Source: Shewanella schlegeliana | Lineage (GTDB): Bacteria; Pseudomonadota; Gammaproteobacteria; Enterobacterales; Shewanellaceae | DNA: 64,000 bases | Direction: 5' to 3' | NCBI RefSeq assembly: GCF_016765635.1 | Contig: NZ_JAESVD010000004.1 | Coordinates: 124,001-188,000 of the forward strand | In this document: positions 18,240 to 27,598 of the stretch, one piece after another | How positions within the stretch are numbered: position 1 is the first letter of the stretch | Layout: every line of letters starts with the position of its first letter | Program-made: the position numbers and the translations under genes | Notes under the pieces: model-generated | Databases searched by the model: none | What the model saw: the letters and a program-made list of their open reading frames with translations, nothing else | What the model was told of the DNA's origin: nothing

Positions 18240-18603
18240 ACTGCGTGGCTACTCCCAATTCTTTATTGTTATTATTTAATTGTAGTCCGATTCTAATCGC
18301 CAACATACCGTTATTTCATCAATAATTAGTCGAATAGATCGATAACGACTAAAATATTTCATAAACGCGATGTGAAACCCTACTCGAAACCTTACTCAAA
18401 ACTGCGACAAATTTAATCAATATGTCGTTAATTTGACTGATGGCGACAGTTGTATTTGAAGATAAGTAAAAATGATGGCAAGTTAAGCAATAAAGGTTAA
18501 CTATCTTTTTTCTCAATTAGTTAACTGTACAGATTGTGCCGCATAAGCGCATAAATTTAGCTGAGCTAACCCATTTGCTCATTAGTGAAATTGGAGTCAC
18601 TCT
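18240..18603. other. Divergent intergenic region between sixA and the M16 peptidase
   Basis: 364 bases, AT-rich, with no coding frame that I can support. It must hold both promoters. A 12-bp direct repeat lies at 18374–18397 and the Shine-Dalgarno GGAG for the TTG start of the peptidase is at its right end. Confidence 0.6.
18374..18397. repeat. Two tandem 12-bp direct repeats
   Basis: GAAACCCTACTC followed directly by GAAACCTTACTC, one mismatch, in the sixA/peptidase divergent region. Confidence 0.5.
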
Positions 18604-21393
18604 TTGTCGAAAGCTACCCAGATAAAAACCAGCCCAAACGACCACCGATTATACCGCCATATCACCATTGAGAATGGCCTATCGGTACTGCTGGTTGAAG
18701 ATCGAGAAGCGAGTCAAGCCGCAGCATCTATGGCGGTGGCTGTCGGGCATTTTGACGATCCAGTTTCCCGTCCTGGTATGGCTCATTTTCTGGAACACAT
18801 GCTGTTTCTAGGTACCGAAAAGTACCCCGACTCAGGTGAGTACTCGGCCTTTATCAATCAGCATGGCGGCACGAATAACGCGTGGACAGGTACCGAACAT
18901 ACTAACTTTTTTTACAGTATTAATGCCGAGCAATTTGAAGCGTCATTAGATCGCTTTAGCCAATTTTTTATCGCTCCTCTATTTAACATCGATCTGGTTG
19001 ACCGAGAACGGCAAGCCATTGAATCAGAATTTAGTATGAAGCTAAAGGACGATATCCGCCGAGTTTACCAAGTGCAGAAGGAAACTGTTAACCCTAAGCA
19101 CCCTTTCTCTAAGTTTTCTGTAGGCAACCTAAAGACTCTAGCTGGCGATGAAAGCGAACTAAGAGATGAGCTACTTAGCTTTTACCGCGGTAAATACAGC
19201 GCTAATGTGATGACATTGTCTCTTGTTGCACCGCAATCATTAGATGAGCTGGAACGATTAGCTAGACAGTTTTTCAGCGAAATTGACGGAAAAGCGATAA
19301 GAAGTCGCTACCCTGACGTACCTCTCTACCTACCTGAGCTGCTGCAAACTCAGATCAATATCGTGCCACTTAAAGAACAGAAGCGCGTTGCAATCACCTT
19401 CGCTCTCCCCGCTCTGGAGTCATTTTATTCCCATAAACCTCTCACCTTTATCAGCCATTTATTAGGTTATGAGGGTAAAGGTAGCCTGCTCTCCTACTTA
19501 AAAGAGTTAGGGCTCGCCAATAACCTCTCTGCAGGAGGGGGGGTCAATGGTTATAACTTCAAAGACTATAACATTAGCATTCAACTCACTGACCGCGGCC
19601 TAGCCGAGTTAGATACAGTAGTTGAGGCAACATTTGAGTACATTGAACTGATCCGCCTTCAAGGCTTAGAGTCTTGGCGTTACGATGAAAGAGCTGCACT
19701 ACTCAGAGTCGCATTTCAATATCAGGAGCAGGTCAACTCTTTGGACTTAGCCAGTCATTTAAGTATTAACATGCACCACTATCAAATAGAGGATGTGATT
19801 TATGGCGATTACCGTATGGATGGCCTTAGAGTTGAAGAGACCAAGCAGTTACTCGCACTGATGACACCACAAAATATGCGATTACAGTTAGTTGCCTGTG
19901 AACTCGACACCAATAAACAAGCCGCTTGGTATCATTCGCCCTATCAAATCAAAGCGATTGACCCCGAGAGTATTGCTCTATGGTCAAAACCCTGTGTACG
20001 TAAAGAACTGAGCCTACCGCCAAAGAACCCATTTATTAATGATGAGTGTGTTGCTCGCTCCGAAAAAAGCGCCACCAAGGTACCCGTTGTTGTTGCACAA
20101 AAGCCTGGGTACCGGATCTGGCATAGAAAAGACGATGAGTTTAATGTTCCTAAGGGGCACCTATATCTGTCTCTAGATTCAGCCCAAGCTGCCGCCTCAC
20201 CAAGACATGCGGCATTAACCCGTTTATACGTTGAGATGTTGCTCGATTACCTGACCGAGTACACCTATCAAGCGGAAGTTGCAGGCTTAAGTTATAACAT
20301 TTACCCACATCAAGGGGGGATCACACTTCATTTAACGGGATTTACAGGTAAGCAGGAAACATTGCTTGAGCTAATTATCGCTAAAGCGAGAGAGCGCAAT
20401 TTCACCCAAGCTCGCTTCGACCTGATTAAGCGCCAAATATTGCGTGCTTGGTACAATCAATCTCAGGCTAAGCCCATCTCCCAACTATTTACTAGCTTGA
20501 CGGTAACCCTGCAAAAACGCAGTTTTGAACCAGCAAGAATGGCAGAGTTACTCGAAGAGATCACCCTCGATGATCTGCACGCTCATGTCAAAAGTTTCTA
20601 TGAGAAAATCCACCTTGAGGGACTCGTTTATGGTGATTGGTTAGAGGGGGAAGCTAAAACACTGGGTAGACGTCTAGAAGGTATTTTGTCTTTGGTAACT
20701 AAGCCGAGCCAAGAGTCATCTCGAGAACTAATAGACCTATCTGGCAAAGGAACCTTGCTACGTGAGATCCCTGTGTCTCACCAAGATAGTAGCATCATCG
20801 TCTATTATCAATCCGATGTCACAAGCCCAGAGAGCATGGCACTACTAAGCCTACTCAACCACACCATGTCATCGACCTTCTTTCATGAACTACGTACTCA
20901 GCGCCAACTCGGCTATATGGTCGGTACGGGATACCTACCATTAAATCGTTATCCCGGCATTATTTTTTACATTCAATCTCCAACCTCTGGTCCACAATTA
21001 TTGCTAGAAGCTATCGATGAGTTTATTGCAGACTTCGCCTACGCAATCTTACAGCTTACCAATCAGCAGTGGGAGTCAACCAAACACGGACTCATTAACC
21101 AGATCATGGTAAAAGATTCGAGCCTAAAAACCAGAAGCCAACGCTACTGGTCAAGCATAGGTAATAAAGACTACCAGTTTAACCAAAAAGAATTAGTCGC
21201 AGAGCAAATAAAGTTACTTACCCGAGCCGACCTTATTAAGTTCATCATGCAGAAAATGCGTACTAAACACTGTGATCGCCTTGTTTTATTCAGTACTGGT
21301 GAGTCACATCAAGACCAAGTACCTTTAGAATCAGACAAAATGATCACCGATCTACGCGCTTTCAAACAGGATGCAGAGCAATTCGACTATTAG
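18604..21393 (+). CDS. M16A insulinase-type zinc peptidase
   Basis: 929 residues, comparable to E. coli protease III (about 960). The inverted zinc motif is HFLEHMLFLG near residue 62, and the distal glutamate is in ERQAIESEFSMK near 138. The second half contains the inactive homologous domain with RTQRQLGYMVGTGY near 770. No signal peptide is visible at the N-terminus (MSKATQIKTSPNDHR), so a cytoplasmic location is likely, unlike periplasmic protease III. The start is TTG at 18604: a GGAG sits seven bases upstream and the next ATG lies inside the conserved domain. No clear terminator follows. Confidence 0.92.
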   Translation: MSKATQIKTSPNDHRLYRHITIENGLSVLLVEDREASQAAASMAVAVGHFDDPVSRPGMAHFLEHMLFLGTEKYPDSGEYSAFINQHGGTNNAWTGTEHTNFFYSINAEQFEASLDRFSQFFIAPLFNIDLVDRERQAIESEFSMKLKDDIRRVYQVQKETVNPKHPFSKFSVGNLKTLAGDESELRDELLSFYRGKYSANVMTLSLVAPQSLDELERLARQFFSEIDGKAIRSRYPDVPLYLPELLQTQINIVPLKEQKRVAITFALPALESFYSHKPLTFISHLLGYEGKGSLLSYLKELGLANNLSAGGGVNGYNFKDYNISIQLTDRGLAELDTVVEATFEYIELIRLQGLESWRYDERAALLRVAFQYQEQVNSLDLASHLSINMHHYQIEDVIYGDYRMDGLRVEETKQLLALMTPQNMRLQLVACELDTNKQAAWYHSPYQIKAIDPESIALWSKPCVRKELSLPPKNPFINDECVARSEKSATKVPVVVAQKPGYRIWHRKDDEFNVPKGHLYLSLDSAQAAASPRHAALTRLYVEMLLDYLTEYTYQAEVAGLSYNIYPHQGGITLHLTGFTGKQETLLELIIAKARERNFTQARFDLIKRQILRAWYNQSQAKPISQLFTSLTVTLQKRSFEPARMAELLEEITLDDLHAHVKSFYEKIHLEGLVYGDWLEGEAKTLGRRLEGILSLVTKPSQESSRELIDLSGKGTLLREIPVSHQDSSIIVYYQSDVTSPESMALLSLLNHTMSSTFFHELRTQRQLGYMVGTGYLPLNRYPGIIFYIQSPTSGPQLLLEAIDEFIADFAYAILQLTNQQWESTKHGLINQIMVKDSSLKTRSQRYWSSIGNKDYQFNQKELVAEQIKLLTRADLIKFIMQKMRTKHCDRLVLFSTGESHQDQVPLESDKMITDLRAFKQDAEQFDY

Positions 21394-21701
21394 CTGTGAA
21401 ATTGGTGAATTAACTAGGAAAAGTAACAAAATGGCGTACATCTGTCAGTGAAAGTCGCTTTATCTCTATTTAGAAGCAAATGACACGAATACAGTGTATT
21501 AAACTGAAAGTCATGCAAGTATCAAAACAATAGACCAAGGTAGGCAAATTTAAAAGCTAAAGCAGCAGCGATAAACATAAGATAATAATGATTATCAGCT
21601 ACAATTAGCCCCAAGGCTTTTGACAATGTCGTCACTTTCTGAAAAAGTGTGAATAACAATGAGTTGCCTGACAATATTGGCTGATTATTAGACTAAAAAA
21701 T
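21394..21701. other. Intergenic region upstream of the sensor gene
   Basis: 308 bases without a gene. A Fur-like dyad lies at 21581–21596. No convincing terminator for the peptidase gene was seen. Confidence 0.6.
21581..21596. promoter_or_regulatory. Fur-like palindrome upstream of the sensor gene
   Basis: GATAAT-AATG-ATTATC, a perfect dyad of Fur half-sites, about 105 bases before the sensor start. Aligned by eye to the classical 19-bp Fur box it agrees at 14 positions. Confidence 0.4.
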
Positions 21702-24700
21702 ATGCCTAAAATTTTTACAACATTAGCGATGACCCTTCTTTTTGCCATATTATGGGTAAATCCAGCATCAGCTTTAACGTTAAACTCCATCTCTTTAGGT
21801 GTTTCCGACGGCTTATCACAGAGTAACGTTACCTCTATTGTTGAAGACGCCGACGGCTATATCTGGATAGGTACAGTCAACGGACTGAACCGTTATGACG
21901 GCAAAGAGTTTCGCCACTACTTCCCCTCAGCAGAACATGCTCTGCCTAGCGCATTCATTCGCAGCCTGTTTATCAGCGATAATGGCAACATGTATATAGG
22001 TACTGATAAGGGGCTGGCCGTTTATGATCGAGATAAAGATAGAATCATTTCGTCGACACAACTGGAGTTAAATTTAAATAAACCAATATGGTCAATATTT
22101 AAAAACAAGGGCAATCTTTATTTAGGCACTGAAGATTCTATATATGTCGTCACCAAAAATAAGAAGTCAAAACTCAAAATAATTAACTCTTACAGAGGTG
22201 ACTTTCGAGGGGTTAAAGATATCGCATTCATAGATGACGATATTTTCATTAGGAATTATTTAGGCGATGTAATTAAAACATCCAATATAGAAGAAGTGAT
22301 TTTAAAAAATGTTCATTCTATGCTCCAAGAAGGAAATGCGTTAACACTCTTCACTGATGACGGAACATACAAGTACAAAAATAATATTGCAAAAAAGGTA
22401 AATAATCATATTTACTCCAGTATAACAAAGTCTGGTGATAGTTATTTAGCCATGTCTACAACTGCTATCTACCTATTTAACAACTTTAACTCTACCACCA
22501 TTAGCGGCTATCTTAGCTCTCCCTTACAAAACATTGAGTACGCAAAGATTAGTCGGGGGAAAAATAAGACTTTCATTTCAAATCAAGATAATGGATTCCT
22601 GATAATTGATGATAGTAGGAACCTTGTAAAAACAAAAAAAATAAAAGGCGGTAACGTTTGGTCCATTTCCAAGGCAAACGACTCAGACATTATAATCACT
22701 AATGACACCCAGACCATAAGTATTTATGACTCAAACCTGTCACTCATAGAGGAATACAATTCAAATATTACCGGGCCTAAATCAGTCTCAATGCTTAATG
22801 GAAAAATCTACTTAGCAAGTACGGAAGGCTTTGTTTCTATAGACAGTAACGATAAAGTAACCAATATATTAGATGGAACTTACTTCGTAACCAAAACCCA
22901 TAGCGATAATGAAAGCATTATCATAGGTTCAAACTTTGGTGATGTGATAGTTTACAATACCAGAACAAAGAAACATATAACTCATACGGTAGACTCGAAC
23001 AATCCAATATTTGAAATAAAAGAGTATAAAGACAATATATTTGTAGCAACCCAAGGAGGGTTATTTACAGTACATAAAAGAAAGGTGAAAACACTATACA
23101 ACAAACAATTAGTTGCCAGTATTGACATAGTGGATGATAAGTTATTCTTTGGCACTGGAAAAGGTATTAACACGTACAACCTAAACACTGGAGAAGTTGA
23201 AGAGATTTACTCTAATAACAAACCAGCGTTCTCAATGATAAGCAGCAAACAAAACCTCATTGTTTCATCACTAAATGAACTTATTGTTATAAATAAAAAA
23301 AATGGAAGCAATTTCATTATAAATAATGAGTTCGGCATACAAGATGAATATAATATTCACGCAATTTTAAAAGCAGAGAATAGAGTATTAATCGGTGGAA
23401 TTACCGGAATTAGTGTAATAGACACAAACAGACTAGAAACCTACTTAACAACGAGTAAGGCTCCACAAACCATCTTAGAAGATTTATTAGTATTTAACAT
23501 CCGAGAAGAAACTGATGGAAAGGTCTTAAGTAAACAGCTTTCAAGAACTAACTCTATTAAATTAAAGTATTCAGACTATCCTTTTACAATTACGTTTAGT
23601 AGTCCCAGTAGCTCTTTCAAACAGATTAACTATGCATACAAAATGCAGGGGCTATCTGATGCCTATATTCATTCTAAAGGAACCGACTCAGCCACATACA
23701 CTAACTTATCGCCAGGTGACTATCGATTCTCTATCTATGCCATCGATCCTGTCACAGGTAAGCATGGGCCAACACGAAACTTAGACATAGAGATCACTCC
23801 TCCATGGTGGCTATCCAGTGCTGCAAAGCTGGTTTATCTTCTATTCTCACTATTCATTTCGGTATTAGTGATAAAAACCATATTGCGCCGCAGAGAAATT
23901 CAGAAGCAGATAGCTAAGAGCGAAGAGCGCCTAAAACTTTCCCTGTGGGGCAGCGGCGATGAGATGTGGGACTGGGATATTGAAACAGGCCAAATCTACC
24001 GCTCCAACATCTGGGGCTCGCTAGAGTTTCCACAAGATGGTCAGCGCTCCGGTGGCAAGGGAGAAGAGAGTAATATCCACCCAATGGATCAAGAGCGCGT
24101 TCGTGAGGCATTGAATAAGCATTTTTACGGCGAAACTGACCATTTTGAAGCTACCTACCGAGTGAAAGGTAAGGCCAATGAATGGGTGTGGATCTTAGAC
24201 AGAGCAAAAATTGTTGAGCGTGATGAGCATGACAACGCCGTTCGAATGACGGGTACCATTAAGAACATCAGTAACTTTAAACAAGCCGAGGAACAGTTAA
24301 GGCTATTTGAACGAGCTATTCAGAATATTTCTGAAGGCATGTTTATTCTCGATAGAGATTTTAAATTTGTAGAGGTCAACGAGGCCTGCTGTGACTTAGC
24401 CATGCTCAGTAAAGAAGAGTTTATTGGCAGTTTGTTCAATTTTGATCTTTATCCTGATAGCTATTCAGAACAGATCCGCGCAATACTCAAGCAGCAAGGG
24501 CGCTGGAGTAATGAGGTGGAATCGGCACGGGGTAACGGTACAAGTTTCTTAATGGAGCTCTCTATCGATGCGATTTACGATGAGCAAGGCGAACTGTCAC
24601 ATTATGTCGGTGTTTTCTCCGATGTGAGTCGCCGTAAGCAGCAAGAGGAGGAGCTCAGAAAACTCACCAACAATGATCTGCTAACCAACCTGCCTAACCG

Positions 24701-25976
24701 CTCTAACTTAATGGTGACGCTGGGTAACCTAGTCAAACGAGACTCGCACCATACACTAATGGTACTGGACTTAGATAACTTTAAAAAAATCAATGACTCA
24801 CTAGGCCACCAGGTGGGTGATGAGCTGCTAATTAAAGTCTCTGAACGGATCCAGGTCGCAGTGCCTAACCACACCAGTATCTATCGTTTAGGCGGCGATG
24901 AGTTTGCAATTCTAGTCGATAAAAATCCCGATATTGGTACCAGCGCCGTTATTGCCAAGAATGTCATTCATGCCTTTGAAACACCATTTGAACTCACTAA
25001 CGAGAAAGTGGTCGTGGGCTTAAGTATTGGTATCGTGTTATACCCTGAAGATGATCAGAATGAGCAGGCCCTATTACGAAAAGCCGATATTGCCATGTAT
25101 CACGCCAAATCAGCTGGCGGTAATCGCTATCAATTCTACTCGGAATCACTTAACAAAAACGCCATCCGCCAGTTAGAAGTGGAAAACCTGATCCGAGAAG
25201 GTCTTAAAGACGACCTATTTGAGGTCTATTATCAGCCTAAGGTGGATCTGAAGTCAGGACAGATGGCAGGTATGGAGGCATTAGTGCGTTTAAACCATCC
25301 GGAACATGGCCTCATTCCGCCAAATAAATTTATTCCACTGGCTGAAGAGAATGGTCTCATTGTGGAGATTGGTGATGTTGTACTTAAAAAAGCGTGCTTT
25401 GCTGCGCAGAAATGGCGCTCACAAGGGTTATTTAACGGCAGAGTCGCCGTCAATTTATCGTCGAAGCAGTTTGCCTTACCCGATTTACACCAGCGTATAG
25501 AGTCAATTTTACAACTCACTCAACTACCTGCGGCTAACTTAGAGCTTGAGATCACCGAGGGCACGGTAATTAAAGAGCCAGAAAAAGCCATTAAAGTCAT
25601 GCAACAACTGACTCAGATGGGTGTCAGCCTAGCACTCGATGACTTTGGAACCGGTTACTCTTCACTCTCTTATTTGAAGCGCTTCCCTATCCATACACTA
25701 AAGATTGATAAGGCCTTCGTTGACGACATCGACAAATCTGATCGCGACCTTAAAATGGTCGACTCGATCATCACTATCGCCCATAACATGGGGCTTTCCG
25801 TTGTCGGGGAAGGTGTCGAGGAAGCGTCTCAACTCAGCATATTGCGCGCATTAAAGTGTGAAGAGATCCAAGGCTACATATTTAGTAAAGCCGTGACCGA
25901 ACCCGAGTTCACCAAGCTGCTACAGGATGACACAAAAGCGAAACATGACACACTAAAGCCAACAAAAAGAGGCTAA
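21702..25976 (+). CDS. Propeller–Y_Y_Y–PAS–PAS–GGDEF–EAL sensor (c-di-GMP enzyme)
   Basis: 1424 residues. A signal peptide (residues 1–24) is followed by a periplasmic region with ligand-binding-type propeller repeats (IVEDADGYIWIGTVNGLNRY near 45) to about 600, a Y_Y_Y domain near 625–700 and one membrane helix near 705–727. Two PAS domains (about 741–865 and 866–980), a GGDEF domain and an EAL domain come last. GGDEF is intact (YRLGGDEFAIL near 1063), but the RxxD inhibitory site is absent at the usual place. EAL has MEALVR, NLSSKQF, LEITEG, DDFGTGYSS and GEGVEEAS, so both synthesis and hydrolysis are possible. The propeller part is much more AT-rich than the catalytic part. It sits 98 bases upstream of the repeat-protein gene, same strand. 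Confidence 0.92.
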   Translation: MPKIFTTLAMTLLFAILWVNPASALTLNSISLGVSDGLSQSNVTSIVEDADGYIWIGTVNGLNRYDGKEFRHYFPSAEHALPSAFIRSLFISDNGNMYIGTDKGLAVYDRDKDRIISSTQLELNLNKPIWSIFKNKGNLYLGTEDSIYVVTKNKKSKLKIINSYRGDFRGVKDIAFIDDDIFIRNYLGDVIKTSNIEEVILKNVHSMLQEGNALTLFTDDGTYKYKNNIAKKVNNHIYSSITKSGDSYLAMSTTAIYLFNNFNSTTISGYLSSPLQNIEYAKISRGKNKTFISNQDNGFLIIDDSRNLVKTKKIKGGNVWSISKANDSDIIITNDTQTISIYDSNLSLIEEYNSNITGPKSVSMLNGKIYLASTEGFVSIDSNDKVTNILDGTYFVTKTHSDNESIIIGSNFGDVIVYNTRTKKHITHTVDSNNPIFEIKEYKDNIFVATQGGLFTVHKRKVKTLYNKQLVASIDIVDDKLFFGTGKGINTYNLNTGEVEEIYSNNKPAFSMISSKQNLIVSSLNELIVINKKNGSNFIINNEFGIQDEYNIHAILKAENRVLIGGITGISVIDTNRLETYLTTSKAPQTILEDLLVFNIREETDGKVLSKQLSRTNSIKLKYSDYPFTITFSSPSSSFKQINYAYKMQGLSDAYIHSKGTDSATYTNLSPGDYRFSIYAIDPVTGKHGPTRNLDIEITPPWWLSSAAKLVYLLFSLFISVLVIKTILRRREIQKQIAKSEERLKLSLWGSGDEMWDWDIETGQIYRSNIWGSLEFPQDGQRSGGKGEESNIHPMDQERVREALNKHFYGETDHFEATYRVKGKANEWVWILDRAKIVERDEHDNAVRMTGTIKNISNFKQAEEQLRLFERAIQNISEGMFILDRDFKFVEVNEACCDLAMLSKEEFIGSLFNFDLYPDSYSEQIRAILKQQGRWSNEVESARGNGTSFLMELSIDAIYDEQGELSHYVGVFSDVSRRKQQEEELRKLTNNDLLTNLPNRSNLMVTLGNLVKRDSHHTLMVLDLDNFKKINDSLGHQVGDELLIKVSERIQVAVPNHTSIYRLGGDEFAILVDKNPDIGTSAVIAKNVIHAFETPFELTNEKVVVGLSIGIVLYPEDDQNEQALLRKADIAMYHAKSAGGNRYQFYSESLNKNAIRQLEVENLIREGLKDDLFEVYYQPKVDLKSGQMAGMEALVRLNHPEHGLIPPNKFIPLAEENGLIVEIGDVVLKKACFAAQKWRSQGLFNGRVAVNLSSKQFALPDLHQRIESILQLTQLPAANLELEITEGTVIKEPEKAIKVMQQLTQMGVSLALDDFGTGYSSLSYLKRFPIHTLKIDKAFVDDIDKSDRDLKMVDSIITIAHNMGLSVVGEGVEEASQLSILRALKCEEIQGYIFSKAVTEPEFTKLLQDDTKAKHDTLKPTKRG

Positions 25977-26015
25977 AAACAAAAACACTGCCAACTTTGG
26001 CACAACAACTGCAAC

Positions 26016-26070
26016 TACCTTCTCATAAGTCAAAAATATTACTTTATATTTAATACTCTATGAGAAGGTA
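26016..26070 (+). promoter_or_regulatory. Inverted repeat enclosing the ribosome binding site of the repeat-protein gene
   Basis: TACCTTCTCATA (26016–26027) and its exact complement TATGAGAAGGTA (26059–26070) flank an AT-rich 31-base loop. The right arm contains the Shine-Dalgarno AGAAGG for the ATG at 26075, so the folded mRNA would hide the ribosome site. This would act only if transcription starts upstream of 26016, for example by read-through from the sensor gene. Confidence 0.65.
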
Positions 26071-26074
26071 CAAA

Positions 26075-27583
26075 ATGAAAACAATAATTAAAGGATTAGT
26101 TACTACAGTTGCATTGGCGTGCTCAGTTTCAGCGGCTGCATCTCAAAACAGCCTAGAAGTCCCTGCTTACCAGACCTCTCCTATCTCAGAAGCTGTTTAC
26201 AAAGTCCTTTTCACTGGTATTCCACATATTAAATATGAGCCACTACAAACGGCTGGCTTCCCGAATATTAAATATAAGCCAATGCAAACCGCTGGTTTCC
26301 CGAATATTAAATATAAGCCAATGCAAACCGCTGGCTTCCCACATATTAAATATGAGCCAATGCAAACCGCAGGTTTCCCGAACATTAAGTATGAGCCAAT
26401 GCAAACCGCAGGTTTCCCGAACATTAAGTATGAGCCACTGCAAACGGCTGGTTTCCCAAACATTAAGTATGAGCCAATGCAAACCGCGGGTTTCCCGAAC
26501 ATTAAGTATGAGCCAATGCAAACCGCAGGCTTCCCGAACATTAAGTATGAGCCAATGCAAACCGCAGGCTTCCCGAACATTAAGTATGAGCCAATGCAAA
26601 CCGCTGGCTTCCCGAATATTAAATATAAACCAATGCTAACCGCAGGCTTTCCGAATATTAAGTATGAGCCACTGCAAACCGCTGGTTTCCCGAACATTAA
26701 GTATGAGCCAATGCAAACCGCGGGTTTCCCGAACATTAAATATAAACCAATGCTAACCGCGGGGTTCCCGAACATTAAGTATGAGCCACTGCAAACCGCG
26801 GGTTTCCCGAACATTAAGTATGAGCCAATGCAAACTGCGGGTTTCCCAAACATTAAGTATGAGCCACTGCAAACCGCTGGTTTCCCAAACATTAAGTATG
26901 AGCCAATGCAAACCGCGGGTTTCCCGAACATTAAGTATGAGCCAATGCAAACCGCTGGTTTCCCGAATATTAAATACGAGCCAATGCAAACTGCGGGTTT
27001 CCCAAACATTAAGTATGAGCCACTGCAAACCGCTGGTTTCCCAAACATTAAGTATGAGCCAATGCAAACCGCGGGTTTCCCGAACATTAAGTATGAGCCA
27101 ATGCAAACCGCTGGTTTCCCGAATATTAAATACGAGCCAATGCAAACTGCGGGTTTCCCAAACATTAAGTATGAGCCACTGCAAACCGCTGGTTTCCCAA
27201 ACATTAAGTATGAGCCAATGCAAACCGCGGGTTTCCCGAACATTAAGTATGAGCCAATGCAAACCGCTGGTTTCCCGAATATTAAATACGAGCCACTGCA
27301 AACCGCGGGTTTCCCGAATATTAAATACGAGCCACTGCAAACCGCGGGTTTCCCAAACATTAAGTATGAGCCACTGCAAACCGCGGGTTTCTCAAACATT
27401 AAATACGAGCCACTGCAAACCGCGGGTTTCCCGAATATTAAATATAAACCAATGCAAACCGCTGGTTTCCCGAACATTAAGTATGAGCCAATGCAAACCG
27501 CGGGTTTCCCGAATATTAAATACGAGCCAATGCAAACTGCAGGTTTTCCAAATATTAAGTATATCAACCAAGCAACGGCTTAA
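26075..27583 (+). CDS. Secreted protein of 34 tandem 13-residue repeats
   Basis: 502 residues. A signal peptide (MKTIIKGLVTTVALACSVSA, cleavage near AAS/Q; no proper lipobox) is followed by about 30 unique residues. Then come 34 uninterrupted 13-residue units with consensus YEPMQTAGFPNIK and a short tail YINQATA. Variation is limited: E or K at position 2, M or L at 4, Q or L at 5, rarely P to S or N to H. Most base differences between units are at third codon positions, so this frame is under selection. I recognise no family. No cysteine occurs in the mature part, and each unit has one acidic and one basic residue. Start ATG 26075 is chosen over 26060 because AGAAGG lies six bases before it. 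Probably exported; possibly fibrous, matrix-forming or a multi-copy peptide precursor (inference only). Confidence 0.85.
   Translation: MKTIIKGLVTTVALACSVSAAASQNSLEVPAYQTSPISEAVYKVLFTGIPHIKYEPLQTAGFPNIKYKPMQTAGFPNIKYKPMQTAGFPHIKYEPMQTAGFPNIKYEPMQTAGFPNIKYEPLQTAGFPNIKYEPMQTAGFPNIKYEPMQTAGFPNIKYEPMQTAGFPNIKYEPMQTAGFPNIKYKPMLTAGFPNIKYEPLQTAGFPNIKYEPMQTAGFPNIKYKPMLTAGFPNIKYEPLQTAGFPNIKYEPMQTAGFPNIKYEPLQTAGFPNIKYEPMQTAGFPNIKYEPMQTAGFPNIKYEPMQTAGFPNIKYEPLQTAGFPNIKYEPMQTAGFPNIKYEPMQTAGFPNIKYEPMQTAGFPNIKYEPLQTAGFPNIKYEPMQTAGFPNIKYEPMQTAGFPNIKYEPLQTAGFPNIKYEPLQTAGFPNIKYEPLQTAGFSNIKYEPLQTAGFPNIKYKPMQTAGFPNIKYEPMQTAGFPNIKYEPMQTAGFPNIKYINQATA
26234..27559 (+). repeat. 39-bp coding tandem repeat, 34 units
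   Basis: 34 copies of a 39-bp unit with no length variation and no spacers. Higher-order structure is present: a four-unit block of 156 bp repeats almost exactly from 26845, 27001 and 27157, and a three-unit block recurs near 26622 and 26739. This indicates recent expansion by slippage or unequal recombination. Confidence 0.95.
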
Positions 27584-27598
27584 TTTGAGGTAATGACT

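Noticed and set aside
26234..27559. Possible CRISPR array
   Set aside because: Repeats are directly adjacent with no unique spacers and encode a continuous protein; no cas genes nearby.
26197..27567. A 456-codon open frame antisense to the repeat gene, plus long frames in the other phases
   Set aside because: The 39-bp period is a multiple of three, so one open unit keeps every copy open in all frames. Silent changes fit only the rightward frame with the signal peptide and ribosome site.
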